Positions 1 to 9,123 are shown, numbered from the stretch's first letter. The stretch: 27,212 nt of DNA from CAZSNH01 sp052388455 (GCA_052388455.1 JBQTIA010000146.1:1-27212); one strand, 5' to 3'. The notes: a model not told the origin generated them from the letters alone. Translations and numbers: made by a program.

Positions 1-1
1 A

Positions 2-712
2 AGATTAGCGCTTCTGGTGGGTGGCCTGTCGATAGCGGTGTGGCCGCAGACTGGCGATCAACGGATCGGGCATTTCGTGGGAGGCTTTGCGCTCGCGCAG
101 CCCGGCGGATCGGTCGAAAAAGATGCCTTCGAAGCGGCCAAAGCGCTCGGCACGGTGGAGGCGTGGGACGCGTTTCTCGCCAACTACCCGACAGGCTTCC
201 ATGCCGATCTGGCGCGCGCCTACGTGAAAAAGCTGGCCGAGGAGCCGGCCGCGGCACTGCCCTCGCTGCCGCCCGTCGCCGGTGGTGGTGCGACACCGGC
301 GCCGTCCGACGTGTTCCCGGCGCCGGCCGGCTCCTGGGGCGGCATCGTGCGCGCCGGCCCTGGTCAAGGATTTCGAAAGGTCGCGAGCCTCAACGAAGGA
401 GAGCCGGTCACGCTGCTCGAGCGGTCACAAGTTTTCGAGAATGGCTTCGCGTGGTTCAAGATCGCCTATCGCGGCGGCAGGACCGGGTTCAAGTGGGGCG
501 GCATCCTCTGCTCGACCGGGGCCGAGCGGCCGGACATCTTCAAGACCTGCACGGCGCCGGTGGCTGGAACGACCGGACGAAACTCGTCGCAGCCAGCCCT
601 CAGTTTCGAACAGCAGCTGCAGGTCGATGCCGACAACTGCTCGCGCAACGGCGGCGAGTGGGACGGTCGCCGCTGCCGGCCGGCAGGGTTCTTCGACAAG
701 CCCCCGAATTAA
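2..712 (+). CDS. SH3-domain envelope protein, probably cut at its 5' end by the window edge
   Basis: The reading frame is open to the window edge, so the true start may lie outside; a GTG at 17 is the first possible start inside. The first visible residues (RLALLVGGLSIAV) are hydrophobic, like a signal peptide or the end of a membrane anchor. A helical stretch with the theme 'W-x-x-F-L-x-x-Y-P-x-G-x-x-x-x-L-A-x-A' follows; this resembles segments found in Hyphomicrobiales SH3 and caspase-like envelope proteins. After a Pro/Ala linker, roughly residues 105-180 look like a bacterial SH3 domain (start near 'GIVRAGPGQGF', 'WFKIAYRGGRTGF'). The tail has two cysteines within 'CSRNGGEWDGRRC'. SH3 domains of this type usually bind cell-wall peptides, but the actual role is unknown. 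Codon use matches the neighbours. Confidence 0.7.
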   Translation, partial: RLALLVGGLSIAVWPQTGDQRIGHFVGGFALAQPGGSVEKDAFEAAKALGTVEAWDAFLANYPTGFHADLARAYVKKLAEEPAAALPSLPPVAGGGATPAPSDVFPAPAGSWGGIVRAGPGQGFRKVASLNEGEPVTLLERSQVFENGFAWFKIAYRGGRTGFKWGGILCSTGAERPDIFKTCTAPVAGTTGRNSSQPALSFEQQLQVDADNCSRNGGEWDGRRCRPAGFFDKPPN

Positions 713-714
713 AT

Positions 715-744
715 GGCCGGACCCTCGGGGGCGGGGGTCCGGCC
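715..744 (+). terminator. Terminator-like hairpin after the SH3 protein gene
   Basis: A perfect 10-bp stem (GGCCGGACCC at 715-724, GGGTCCGGCC at 735-744) with a 10-nt loop starts 3 nt after the TAA stop at 710-712. It is followed only by TTGT, so the T-tract is poor. It lies between genes that converge (SH3 gene rightward, next gene leftward), where a two-way terminator would make sense. Confidence 0.55.
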
Positions 745-822
745 TTGTAGCGTCGGGTGCTTGCCGCGGGAGAAGCGGCGTGATGCCCGACGCGTGGTGC
801 GGGTCGTGTCGGTGTCGAACCG

Positions 823-1209
823 TCAGCGCCGGTTGTGATCTCCGGCCTGGGAGAGAATGGCACCCAGCATCAGCACTCCGATGCCGATGGCGATGCCGCG
901 GGCGACTTTCTTGTCGTGCTTGCGCTCGCGGCGCTCTTCGCGGGACGCACGTTCGGCGGCGGCGGCGCGTTCGGCATGGGCTCGCTCGGCGTAGTCGTAG
1001 CGGTCGTCGTCGTCACGCTGGCGGGCATACTGCTCCCAGCCGCGCGTGCGGCGGTCGCCGCCGGTGTCCCAATCGCGGCCGTGATTGCGGCTGTAGCCCT
1101 GGCGATCGCCCCAGCTGTCGGCCTGTGCCGAAGTGGCCAGCGGAAGGGCGCTGCCGGCGAGCAGGCTGGCGGTGACGATGGCTGACGTGATGCTGCGTTT
1201 GATGGACAT
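823..1209 (-). CDS. Small exported protein with a charged middle and a C-terminal membrane segment
   Basis: The 128-residue product begins with a clear Sec signal peptide (Lys/Arg at 4-5, hydrophobic run about 8-22, 'TSAQA' cleavage-like site near residue 30). The middle, about 31-100, is very rich in Arg, Asp, Glu and Tyr with an Ala/Glu/Arg heptad-like run. A glycine- and isoleucine-rich hydrophobic segment (about 103-119, 'GIAIGIGVLMLGAIL') precedes a short basic end. The ATG at 1209 is preceded by GAGGGGG, 9 nt away. I do not recognise a named family; small Arg/Asp-rich proteins with this plan are common, unassigned envelope proteins in Hyphomicrobiales. The gene is transcribed away from the ATP synthase operon. 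Confidence 0.75.
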   Translation of the reverse strand: MSIKRSITSAIVTASLLAGSALPLATSAQADSWGDRQGYSRNHGRDWDTGGDRRTRGWEQYARQRDDDDRYDYAERAHAERAAAAERASREERRERKHDKKVARGIAIGIGVLMLGAILSQAGDHNRR

Positions 1210-1561
1210 GATCTGTGGCCCCCTCGGCCCGGCCTCGCGGGGGCGGGACTATCCCGCCGCGCGATTGGCACCCGATGTAGCGGGGCGAGGCTGAATGCGG
1301 TTTGTACGTGGTGTGCAGGGTGCGTTCATGTGCCTGCTGCTCCGCCGTCGCTGGCACGCGATTGTGCGGCAATGAGGCCGCCTAGCGCCCGTTGAAGGCC
1401 CCGACCCCCCGTGTTAGACACCGCTCGGTTTTCAAGCGGGGCAGCGGCCAGCGGATGCGCGGCCGAGCGTCTCTCGTGAAACGCCAGCCTCCACTGTCTG
1501 GCCGGTGTCACCTTGGCCGCGGGGACGACTTCAACCCCTTGAGCGCGCGAGATTTTTCGAC
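1210..1561. other. Divergent intergenic region upstream of atpH
   Basis: This 352-nt stretch separates the leftward small exported protein gene from atpH, so it should hold both promoters. A perfect 7-bp hairpin (GGCGGGA 1242-1248, loop CTA, TCCCGCC 1252-1258) lies in the presumed leader of the leftward gene. A weak sigma70-like candidate for the atp operon is TTGAAG at 1392-1397 with TAGACA 17 nt further on; the match is poor and I do not rely on it. No convincing small gene or RNA is visible. Confidence 0.4.
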
Positions 1562-2122
1562 GTGGCGACAAATGAACCCGTGATGGCCGGCGTGGCGGGC
1601 CGATATGCGTCCGCGCTGTTCGAGCTGGCCTCTGAGCAAAGCAAGGTCGCCGAGGTCGAAAAGGATCTCGCGACATTCCAGAGCCTGGTCGATGCCAGCG
1701 ATGATCTGAGCCGTATGATCCGCAGTCCGGTCATCTCCGCCGAGGAGCAGGACAAGGCGACGACGGCGATCCTGACCAAGTTCGGCGCCGGGGCTCTCGT
1801 CGTCAATTTCTTCCGGCTGCTCGCCCGCAACCGCCGCCTGTTCGCCGCGCCGGAAATGGCCCGCGCCTTCCGCTCGCTCGCCGCCAAGGCGCGCGGCGAG
1901 GTGACAGCAGAGGTCGCCACCGCTACGCCGCTCACCGAAGCGCAGCTCACCGAACTCAAGCAGACCTTGAAGGCCAGCGTCGGCAAGGACGTGGCACTGG
2001 CGACGCGGGTCGATCCGGCGCTGCTCGGCGGTCTGGTGGTGAAGGTCGGCAGCCGCATGATCGACAGCTCGCTCAGGACCAAGCTGGCGGGATTGAAGGT
2101 CGCCATGACCGGCGGCGCCTGA
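1562..2122 (+). CDS. atpH: ATP synthase F1 delta subunit
   Basis: The delta subunit is part of the peripheral stalk that holds the alpha/beta hexamer of F1 to the Fo stator at the cytoplasmic face of the inner membrane. The product starts 'ATNEPVMAGVAGRYASALFELA', the typical alphaproteobacterial delta N-terminus, and ends with the conserved 'GGLVVKVGSRMIDSSLRTKLAGL'. I chose the GTG at 1562, which gives 186 residues, the usual family length. A longer frame begins at 1505 and an in-frame ATG lies at 1583, but the residues between 1562 and 1583 match relatives in position. First gene of the atpHAGDC operon; the Fo genes are not in the window. Confidence 0.95.
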   Translation: MATNEPVMAGVAGRYASALFELASEQSKVAEVEKDLATFQSLVDASDDLSRMIRSPVISAEEQDKATTAILTKFGAGALVVNFFRLLARNRRLFAAPEMARAFRSLAAKARGEVTAEVATATPLTEAQLTELKQTLKASVGKDVALATRVDPALLGGLVVKVGSRMIDSSLRTKLAGLKVAMTGGA

Positions 2123-2137
2123 GCAGGACATTTCGAG

Positions 2138-2165
2138 CACGGGGCGCGCTCGCCGCCGCCCCGTG
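2138..2165 (+). other. Stable hairpin between atpH and atpA
   Basis: A perfect 9-bp GC-rich stem (CACGGGGCG 2138-2146, CGCCCCGTG 2157-2165) with a 10-nt loop sits 16 nt after the atpH stop in the 138-nt gap before atpA. No T-run follows, so it is more likely an mRNA processing or stability element than a terminator. That fits the need for more alpha than delta subunits, but this role is inferred. Confidence 0.4.
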
Positions 2166-2260
2166 ACCTCGCGAACGAGTCGAGTGGCCAGCCGGCGCCG
2201 TCGCGGCGCAGCGGGCCCTAGGAAATAAGCCGAAACGACAAGCCAAGGGGCACGACTGAG

Positions 2261-3790
<1,530 letters not shown>

Positions 3791-3811
3791 GCTCGACAGG
3801 GAGACGGCCCG

Positions 3812-4699
3812 ATGCCGAGCTTAAAAGACCTCCGCAACCGCATCGCCTCGGTGAAGGCGACGCGGAAGATCACCAAAGCCATGCAGATGGTGGCGGCGGC
3901 GAAGCTGCGCCGCGCACAGGAAGCCGCGACCGCGGCGCGGCCCTTCGCCGAGCGCATGGATGCGGTGCTGGCCAATCTCGGCGCGCGCGCCAACCGCGAC
4001 GGCGCCTCACCCCTTCTTGTCGGCAACGGCAAGGATCAGGTGCATCTGCTGGTCGTGATGACCGCCGAGCGCGGCCTCTGCGGCGGCTTCAATTCCAACA
4101 TCGCCAAGCTGGCCCGCGCCGATGCCCAGCGGTTGCTGGCCGCCGGCAAGACGGTCAAGATCATGACTGTTGGCCGCAAGGGCGCCGATGCGCTGCGCCG
4201 CGAATTCGGCAAGAACATCGTCGAGCGCGTCGATCATCGCGGCATCAAGCAGCTCGGCTTCGCCAATGCCGAGGCGGTTTCCAGCAAAATCCTCGCGATG
4301 TTCGAGGCCGGCGATTTCGACGTCGCCACGATTTATTTCGCCGAGTTCAAGTCGGTGATCGCGCAGAAGCCGACGGCGCTGCAGCTCATTCCCGCCAAGC
4401 TGCCGGAGGTGAAGGCGGCTGCGTCCAAGTCCGATGCGGCCGAGGCGATCTACGAATACGAGCCGGAGGAGGACGTGATCCTCGGCCAGCTTCTGAAGCG
4501 CAACATCGCCACTCAGGTGTTCCGCGGGCTCTTGGAGAACGCCGCGTCCGAGCAGGGCGCGCGCATGAGCGCCATGGATTCGGCGACGCGCAACGCCGGC
4601 GACATGATCAACAAGCTGACGATCAAGTACAACCGTCAGCGGCAGGCCAACATCACCAAAGAGCTGATCGAAATCATCTCGGGCGCGGAAGCGCTTTGA
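3812..4699 (+). CDS. atpG: ATP synthase F1 gamma subunit
   Basis: Gamma forms the central rotating shaft of F1, linking rotation of the Fo c-ring to catalysis in beta. The 295-residue product has the two conserved ends: the N-terminal 'LKDLRNRIASVKATRKITKAM' helix and the C-terminal 'MDSATRNAGDMINKLTIKYNRQRQ' followed by 'ITKELIEIISGAEAL'. The 'ERGLCGGFNSNI' motif is also present. The start ATG at 3812 has GGGAG upstream. The gene ends 108 nt before atpD; a pair of palindromes fills most of that gap, beginning 6 nt past the TGA. Confidence 0.98.
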   Translation: MPSLKDLRNRIASVKATRKITKAMQMVAAAKLRRAQEAATAARPFAERMDAVLANLGARANRDGASPLLVGNGKDQVHLLVVMTAERGLCGGFNSNIAKLARADAQRLLAAGKTVKIMTVGRKGADALRREFGKNIVERVDHRGIKQLGFANAEAVSSKILAMFEAGDFDVATIYFAEFKSVIAQKPTALQLIPAKLPEVKAAASKSDAAEAIYEYEPEEDVILGQLLKRNIATQVFRGLLENAASEQGARMSAMDSATRNAGDMINKLTIKYNRQRQANITKELIEIISGAEAL

Positions 4700-4705
4700 C
4701 GGATA

Positions 4706-4777
4706 GGTGTCAGACCCTCCGGGTCTGACACCATAACAGGACGGTGCCACGGTGTCAGACCCGGAGGGTCTGACACC
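4706..4777. repeat. Palindrome doublet (REP-like), atpG-atpD copy
   Basis: Two 27-nt palindromes lie at 4706-4732 and 4751-4777, separated by 18 nt. Each has a perfect 12-bp stem (arm GGTGTCAGACCC) and a 3-nt loop: TCC in the first, GGA in the second. The two units are exact reverse complements, so the RNA or single-stranded DNA can fold as two small hairpins or as one large 27-bp hairpin. The same arrangement recurs at 17962-18056. Such paired units resemble bacterial REP/BIME elements, which in many genomes are spread by RAYT (REP-associated tyrosine) transposases; that link is inference here. Confidence 0.9.
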
Positions 4778-4807
4778 GATCAAGAATGACGGAACGAGGA
4801 ACGGGCA

Positions 4808-6241
4808 ATGGCTACGAAAGTCGGTAAGGTTCGCCAGGTGATGGGCGCGGTCGTCGACGTGCAGTTCGACGGGCATCTGCCCGAGATTCTGAATGCGCTC
4901 GAGACCAAGAACCAGGGTCAGCGCCTCGTGCTCGAGGTGGCTCAGCACCTCGGCGAGAACACGGTCCGCACCATTGCGATGGACAGCTCCGAGGGTCTCG
5001 TGCGCGGGCAGGACGTGGTCGACACGGGGTCGCCGATCATGGTGCCGGTCGGCGACGAAACGCTCGGCCGTATCATCAACGTCATCGGCGAGCCGGTCGA
5101 CGAAGCCGGTCCCGTTGCCACCAAAGCCAAGCGTGCCATTCACCAGCCCTCGCCGTCATTCGCCGATCAGGCATCGGAAGCGCAGATTCTCGTGACTGGC
5201 ATCAAGGTCGTCGACCTCTTGGCGCCTTACGCCAAGGGCGGCAAGATCGGTCTCTTCGGCGGCGCCGGCGTCGGCAAGACCGTGCTCATCATGGAGCTGA
5301 TCAACAACGTTGCCAAGGCGCACGGCGGCTACTCGGTGTTCGCCGGCGTCGGCGAGCGCACGCGCGAGGGCAACGACCTCTATCACGAGATGATCGAATC
5401 GAAGGTCAACCTCGACCCGAAGAAGAACAACGGTTCGACCAAGGGATCCAAGTGCGCCCTCGTTTACGGCCAGATGAACGAGCCGCCGGGCGCGCGCATG
5501 CGCGTCGCGCTGTCGGGCCTGACGGTCGCCGAGGACTTCCGCGACAAGGGTCAGGACGTGCTGTTCTTCGTCGACAACATCTTCCGCTTCACGCAGGCGG
5601 GCTCGGAAGTTTCGGCGCTCCTGGGCCGTATTCCTTCGGCGGTCGGCTATCAGCCGACGCTGGCGACCGACATGGGCGCCATGCAGGAGCGCATCACCAC
5701 CACGCAGAAGGGATCGATCACCTCGGTGCAGGCGATCTACGTGCCGGCCGACGATCTGACCGACCCGGCACCGGCCACCTCGTTCGCCCACTTGGACGCG
5801 ACGACCGTGCTGTCGCGCGGCATTGCTGAAAAGGGCATCTATCCGGCCGTTGATCCGCTGGACAGCACCTCGCGCATGCTCGACCCGCGCATCGTCGGCG
5901 AGGAGCATTACGCGGTTGCCCGCCGGGTCCAGTCGATCCTGCAGCGCTACAAGTCTCTGCAGGACATCATCGCCATTCTCGGCATGGACGAGCTGTCGGA
6001 AGAAGACAAGATGACGGTCGCCCGCGCGCGCAAGATCGAGCGGTTCATGTCGCAGCCGTTCCACGTCGCCGAGGTGTTCACCGGCTCGCCGGGCAAGCTC
6101 GTCTCGCTGGCCGACACCATCAAGGGCTTCAAGGGCCTCTGCGACGGCGATTACGACCACCTGCCGGAGCCTGCGTTCTACATGGTGGGCGGCATCGAGG
6201 AAGCGATTGCCAAGGCCGAGAAGCTGGCCGAGGCTGCCTGA
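4808..6241 (+). CDS. atpD: ATP synthase F1 beta subunit (catalytic)
   Basis: Beta carries the catalytic sites that make ATP from ADP and phosphate. The 477-residue protein has normal length. Visible motifs are the N-terminal 'GKVRQVMGAVVDVQFDG', Walker A GGAGVGKT at residues 151-158, the 'GVGERTREGNDLYHEM' segment with the catalytic glutamate, and 'FFVDNIFRFTQAGSEVSALLGRIPSAVGYQPTL' including Walker B (written here in pieces: 'VLFFVDNIFRFTQAG', 'SALLGRIPSAVGYQ'). The ATG at 4808 follows GAGGAACGGGCA. It is separated from atpG by the palindrome doublet, and from atpC by a small gene for a CPFCG protein. Confidence 0.98.
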   Translation: MATKVGKVRQVMGAVVDVQFDGHLPEILNALETKNQGQRLVLEVAQHLGENTVRTIAMDSSEGLVRGQDVVDTGSPIMVPVGDETLGRIINVIGEPVDEAGPVATKAKRAIHQPSPSFADQASEAQILVTGIKVVDLLAPYAKGGKIGLFGGAGVGKTVLIMELINNVAKAHGGYSVFAGVGERTREGNDLYHEMIESKVNLDPKKNNGSTKGSKCALVYGQMNEPPGARMRVALSGLTVAEDFRDKGQDVLFFVDNIFRFTQAGSEVSALLGRIPSAVGYQPTLATDMGAMQERITTTQKGSITSVQAIYVPADDLTDPAPATSFAHLDATTVLSRGIAEKGIYPAVDPLDSTSRMLDPRIVGEEHYAVARRVQSILQRYKSLQDIIAILGMDELSEEDKMTVARARKIERFMSQPFHVAEVFTGSPGKLVSLADTIKGFKGLCDGDYDHLPEPAFYMVGGIEEAIAKAEKLAEAA

Positions 6242-6292
6242 TGAAGGGCCGCACCGCGCAATAGTGCGCGGGGGTCGGCAGGGGATCGAATC

Positions 6293-6547
6293 ATGGCTGC
6301 CGATGACGTCGACGCGAAGGGTGAGCCCGGCTCGTGCTGTGCCGAGCTCAAGGAGGCGATGAGCGGCGACGAATTCGAGCCGCTGATCACCGTCGCCGAT
6401 AATGGCGTTCTCTACATGTCGGTCGGATTGATCGAGATGGAAGACGACGAGCCGGGAATGGTCGATCACCCGCTGTTCTTCTGCCCGTTCTGCGGCAGCA
6501 AGGTGCAGACCGTCGAGGATGTCCGCGCCAAATCCGGCGAGGAATGA
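6293..6547 (+). CDS. Small acidic protein with CPFCG motif, inside the ATP synthase operon
   Basis: This gene encodes 84 residues and lies between atpD (51 nt before) and atpC (44 nt after) on the same strand. Its ATG at 6293 is preceded by AGGGGAT, and no other gene competes for the space. The product is acidic, with a CC pair at 15-16 and a CxxC in 'FFCPFCGSK' (Cys64, Cys67), as in half of a zinc ribbon; a second CxxC pair is lacking, so metal binding would need the CC pair or a dimer. The middle 'EFEPLITVADNGVLYMSVG' looks like a short beta-rich fold. No signal peptide or membrane segment is seen. I do not recognise a named family; placement suggests co-expression with F1. Confidence 0.75.
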   Translation: MAADDVDAKGEPGSCCAELKEAMSGDEFEPLITVADNGVLYMSVGLIEMEDDEPGMVDHPLFFCPFCGSKVQTVEDVRAKSGEE

Positions 6548-6591
6548 CGTTTCGGGGTCAGCCCCCATTGAGATGACGAGGACGTCGCCAG

Positions 6592-6984
6592 ATGGCATCT
6601 ACATTCAAGTTCGAGCTGGTCAGCCCCGAGCGTATCCTGATGTCGGGTGACGCCGAGCAGGTGCTGCTGCCGGGCGCCGAAGGCGACATGACGATCCTGC
6701 CCGGCCATGCGCCGGTCGTGTCCACGCTGCGGCCGGGCATCCTCGATATCGTGCTCGCCGGCAGCCGGTCGCGCATTTACGTCAAAAGCGGCTTCGCTGA
6801 AGTGTCGGCCGAGCGCGTGACGGTGCTGGCCGATCAGGCGCACGACGTCGCTGATTTGGCGCCGGGTGACATTGCCCGCGAACTCGAAGCCGCCGAGGCC
6901 GAGCTGGCGGCGGCGGCCGACGACGAGGCCCGGTTCATGGCCAGCGAAGCCGTGTCGCTGCTGTCTCGGATGCGCGCCAACTGA
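6592..6984 (+). CDS. atpC: ATP synthase F1 epsilon subunit
   Basis: Epsilon binds the foot of the gamma shaft and can inhibit ATP hydrolysis. The 130-residue product shows the typical N-terminal beta-sandwich ('FKFELVSPERILMSGDAEQV', 'LPGAEGDMTILPGHAPVVSTLRPG') with 'SGFAEVSAERVTVLAD', then a helical C-terminal part rich in Ala and Glu (about 90-130). The start ATG at 6592 follows GAGGACGTCGCCAG. It is the last gene of the atp operon; no strong terminator is seen in the 139 nt before nasT. Confidence 0.96.
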   Translation: MASTFKFELVSPERILMSGDAEQVLLPGAEGDMTILPGHAPVVSTLRPGILDIVLAGSRSRIYVKSGFAEVSAERVTVLADQAHDVADLAPGDIARELEAAEAELAAAADDEARFMASEAVSLLSRMRAN

Positions 6985-7123
6985 TCGCCTGCGGCGGTCG
7001 AAAACCATCATGACGGTTGCGGGTCCGCTTGGCGCGGAGGAGCGGGAGCCGGTTGGCGCCGTTGCATAGCTGGGCAAAACCGATCACAGATGGCGGCAAC
7101 GCAACAGATTGCGAAGACCGCGC

Positions 7124-7732
7124 TTGGACCCCTCGACCGACGATCCCGACCTCAAGATTCTGGTCATCGACGCCAACCCGATCCGCCGCGCCATCCTCGA
7201 GGCGGGCTTGACCGAGGCGGGGTTCTGCAATGTCACGTCGCTGTCCGACACCACGGGCCTGCTGCAAGAGATTTACCGCCTCGATCCGGATGTGGTGCTG
7301 ATCGATCTCGAAAATCCGAGCCGCGACGTGCTGGAGCAGATGTTTCAGGTCTCGCGCATCGTGCGCCGGCCGATCGCCATGTTCGTAGACCAGAGCGACA
7401 AGGCGTCGATCGAGGCCGCCATCGATGCGGGCGTCTCGGCCTACATCGTCGACGGCCTCAAGAAAGAGCGGCTGAAACCGCTGCTCGACATGACCGTCTC
7501 GCGGTTCCGGGCGTTCGACCGTCTGCGGTCCGAGCTGGACGAGGCCCGCACGGCGCTGAAGGACCGCAAGATCATCGAGCGGGCCAAGGGGTTGCTGATG
7601 AAATCGCGCGGCATCGACGAGGAGGCCGCCTATGCTCTGCTGCGCAAGACGGCGATGTCGCGGAGCGCGCGCCTCGTCGATGTGGCCTCGGGGCTGATCA
7701 ACGCCTTCGATCTGCTGAAGGACGAGGACTGA
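7124..7732 (+). CDS. nasT: NasT: ANTAR-domain RNA-binding antiterminator for nitrate assimilation
   Basis: NasT binds paired hexaloop hairpins in leader RNAs and stops premature termination of nitrate assimilation operons; NasS holds it inactive without nitrate. The product has a receiver-like N-terminal domain ('DLKILVIDANPIRRAILEAG', 'DVVLIDLENPSRDVL', the latter with the phosphoacceptor-like Asp), then a helical linker and an ANTAR domain in the last 60 residues ('IIERAKGLLMKSRGIDEEAAYALLRK'). Only one of the usual two N-terminal acidic residues ('VIDANP') is clear, so phosphorylation may not matter. The start is uncertain: TTG at 7124 has GAAG 7 nt upstream and gives 202 residues; TTG at 7109 would add five. 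nasS begins 3 nt after the stop. Confidence 0.9.
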   Translation: MDPSTDDPDLKILVIDANPIRRAILEAGLTEAGFCNVTSLSDTTGLLQEIYRLDPDVVLIDLENPSRDVLEQMFQVSRIVRRPIAMFVDQSDKASIEAAIDAGVSAYIVDGLKKERLKPLLDMTVSRFRAFDRLRSELDEARTALKDRKIIERAKGLLMKSRGIDEEAAYALLRKTAMSRSARLVDVASGLINAFDLLKDED

Positions 7733-7735
7733 GCC

Positions 7736-8974
7736 ATGGCCTCGACGAGCAAGGGAACGCCGTCACTGCCGGTCGTGCACGCCGGGTTCATTCCGCTGGT
7801 CGATTGCGCGCCGCTGGTCGTCGCTCGCGAATTGGGCTTCGACGTCGAAAACGGCCTCGAACTGCGGCTGCATCGGGAAATGTCGTGGGCCAACATCCGC
7901 GACAAGATCGACGTCGGTGCCCTCGACTGCGCGCACATGCTGGCGCCGATGCCGCTTGCCGCCACGCTGGGCCTCGCGCGCTCGACCCGGCCCGTCATCG
8001 CCCCCATGGCGCTCAGCCTCAACGGCAATGCCATCACCGTCTCGCTGCCGCTGCTCGCTGAAATGCAGGACGCGGACGGCGGCGCAGTGGCGGCTGGTGG
8101 CATGGCAGCGGCGCGGGCCGTGCGCCGGGTGGTGACGCGGCGTCAGGCGATCGGCCGCGAGCCTCTGACGTTCGGCATGGTCTACCCGTTTTCGTCGCAC
8201 AACTACGATCTGAGATGCTGGCTGGCCTCGGCCGGCATCGATCCCGAGACGGACGTCAATCTCGTGGTCGTACCGCCGCCGCTGATGGTCGCCAGCTTGA
8301 AGTCGGGCCGCGTCGACGGGTTCTGCGTCGGCGCGCCCTGGAACAGCCTGGCGGTGGCCGAGGGCTCCGGCGCCATCGTCGCCACCAAGCACGAGCTGTG
8401 GGCCGCCAGCCCGGAGAAAGTCCTCGGCGTGCGCGAGCAGTGGGCCCGCACCAACGGCGACCTACTCGGCCGCCTCGTTCGAGCGCTCGTTACGGCGGCG
8501 CGCTGGCTGGACGTTCCCGCGAACCGGCCCGAGGCGGCAAGACTGCTGGCTGGGGACGGCTACGTCGGGGTTCCGGAGGAGCTGCTGATGCTGCCGTTGA
8601 GCGGCCAGCTTCGCCTTGGCGGCGGACTGGAGCGCGAGGTCGGCGACATGCTTCTCTTTCATCGCGACTCCGCCAATTTTCCCTGGCGGTCACATGCGGT
8701 CTGGTTCCTGTCGCAGATGATCCGCTGGGGTCATGCCCGCGAGCCGTTCGACGTAGCGGCGCTGGCCGCCCGCGTCTATCGGGCGGATCTCTTTCGCGAA
8801 GCGGTCGCCGGTCTGCCGATCGACGTTCCTGCCGTCGATATCAGGCGGGAGGACCCGAGCCGCTTTTTCGCCGGCGAGGTTTTCGATTCGAGCCGTCCGC
8901 TCGATTACCTGGCTCAACTGGAAATCAAAAGCGCGGCCACCGAGCTCGCCGGCTTCTCGGCGTTCAACCGCTGA
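7736..8974 (+). CDS. nasS: NasS: cytoplasmic nitrate/nitrite sensor (NrtA/CmpA family)
   Basis: The 412-residue product belongs to the NrtA/CmpA family of anion-binding ABC transporter periplasmic proteins ('FIPLVDCAPLVVARELGF', 'GALDCAHMLAPMPLAATLGL', 'FCVGAPWNSLAV'). It has no signal peptide, and it directly follows nasT with a 3-nt gap. Those two facts identify the soluble sensor NasS rather than a transporter component. By family knowledge NasS forms a complex with NasT and releases it when nitrate or nitrite binds. No permease or ATPase genes accompany it. The start ATG at 7736 lies just after the nasT TGA, so translation is probably coupled. Confidence 0.9.
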   Translation: MASTSKGTPSLPVVHAGFIPLVDCAPLVVARELGFDVENGLELRLHREMSWANIRDKIDVGALDCAHMLAPMPLAATLGLARSTRPVIAPMALSLNGNAITVSLPLLAEMQDADGGAVAAGGMAAARAVRRVVTRRQAIGREPLTFGMVYPFSSHNYDLRCWLASAGIDPETDVNLVVVPPPLMVASLKSGRVDGFCVGAPWNSLAVAEGSGAIVATKHELWAASPEKVLGVREQWARTNGDLLGRLVRALVTAARWLDVPANRPEAARLLAGDGYVGVPEELLMLPLSGQLRLGGGLEREVGDMLLFHRDSANFPWRSHAVWFLSQMIRWGHAREPFDVAALAARVYRADLFREAVAGLPIDVPAVDIRREDPSRFFAGEVFDSSRPLDYLAQLEIKSAATELAGFSAFNR

Positions 8975-9106
8975 CGGATCCACTGCCTGCAGAACCGGCA
9001 GACGCTGGGTGCATTGCACAAAACTCCCCCAGTCGGGTGGCGTAGTGTGGTTCCCGGCGGTCATGCCAACATTTTGTAAAACATGACAAAATGACAATTT
9101 TTCAGG

Positions 9107-9123
9107 TTGGCATGGTTCTTGAT
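9107..9123 (+). promoter_or_regulatory. Sigma54-like promoter of the nitrate reductase operon
   Basis: The sequence TTGGCATGGTTCTTGAT matches the sigma54 pattern TTGGCACG-N4-TTGCW, with GG at 9109-9110 (-24) and the -12 pair at 9121-9122 exactly 10 nt later. The -12 pair is GA instead of the usual GC. The predicted transcription start near 9133-9134 falls exactly at the first base of the leader hairpin, which supports the call. Nitrogen-regulated sigma54 control is common for this pathway. The GG end overlaps one arm of the 9-bp inverted repeat 9062-9070/9106-9114, a possible operator. Confidence 0.55.

Noticed and set aside
1388..1445. Possible small RNA or tRNA-like fold before atpH (CCGCT...AGCGG)
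   Set aside because: Only a single 5-bp stem can be formed; there is no cloverleaf, CCA end or T-loop.
5156..6598. Long minus-strand frame across atpD
   Set aside because: Antisense shadow of a certain gene in GC-rich DNA. The same holds for 1508-3208 (atpH/atpA), 4007-5143 (atpG/atpD) and 10420-12402 (nirA).
7051..7067. Possible sigma54 promoter before nasT (TTGGCGCCGTTGC)
   Set aside because: The GG and GC pairs are 7 nt apart instead of the required 10.
9009..9019. Palindrome GTGCATTGCAC as an NtrC site
   Set aside because: NtrC sites have TGCAC on the left and GTGCA on the right with several bases between; here the halves are in the opposite order.
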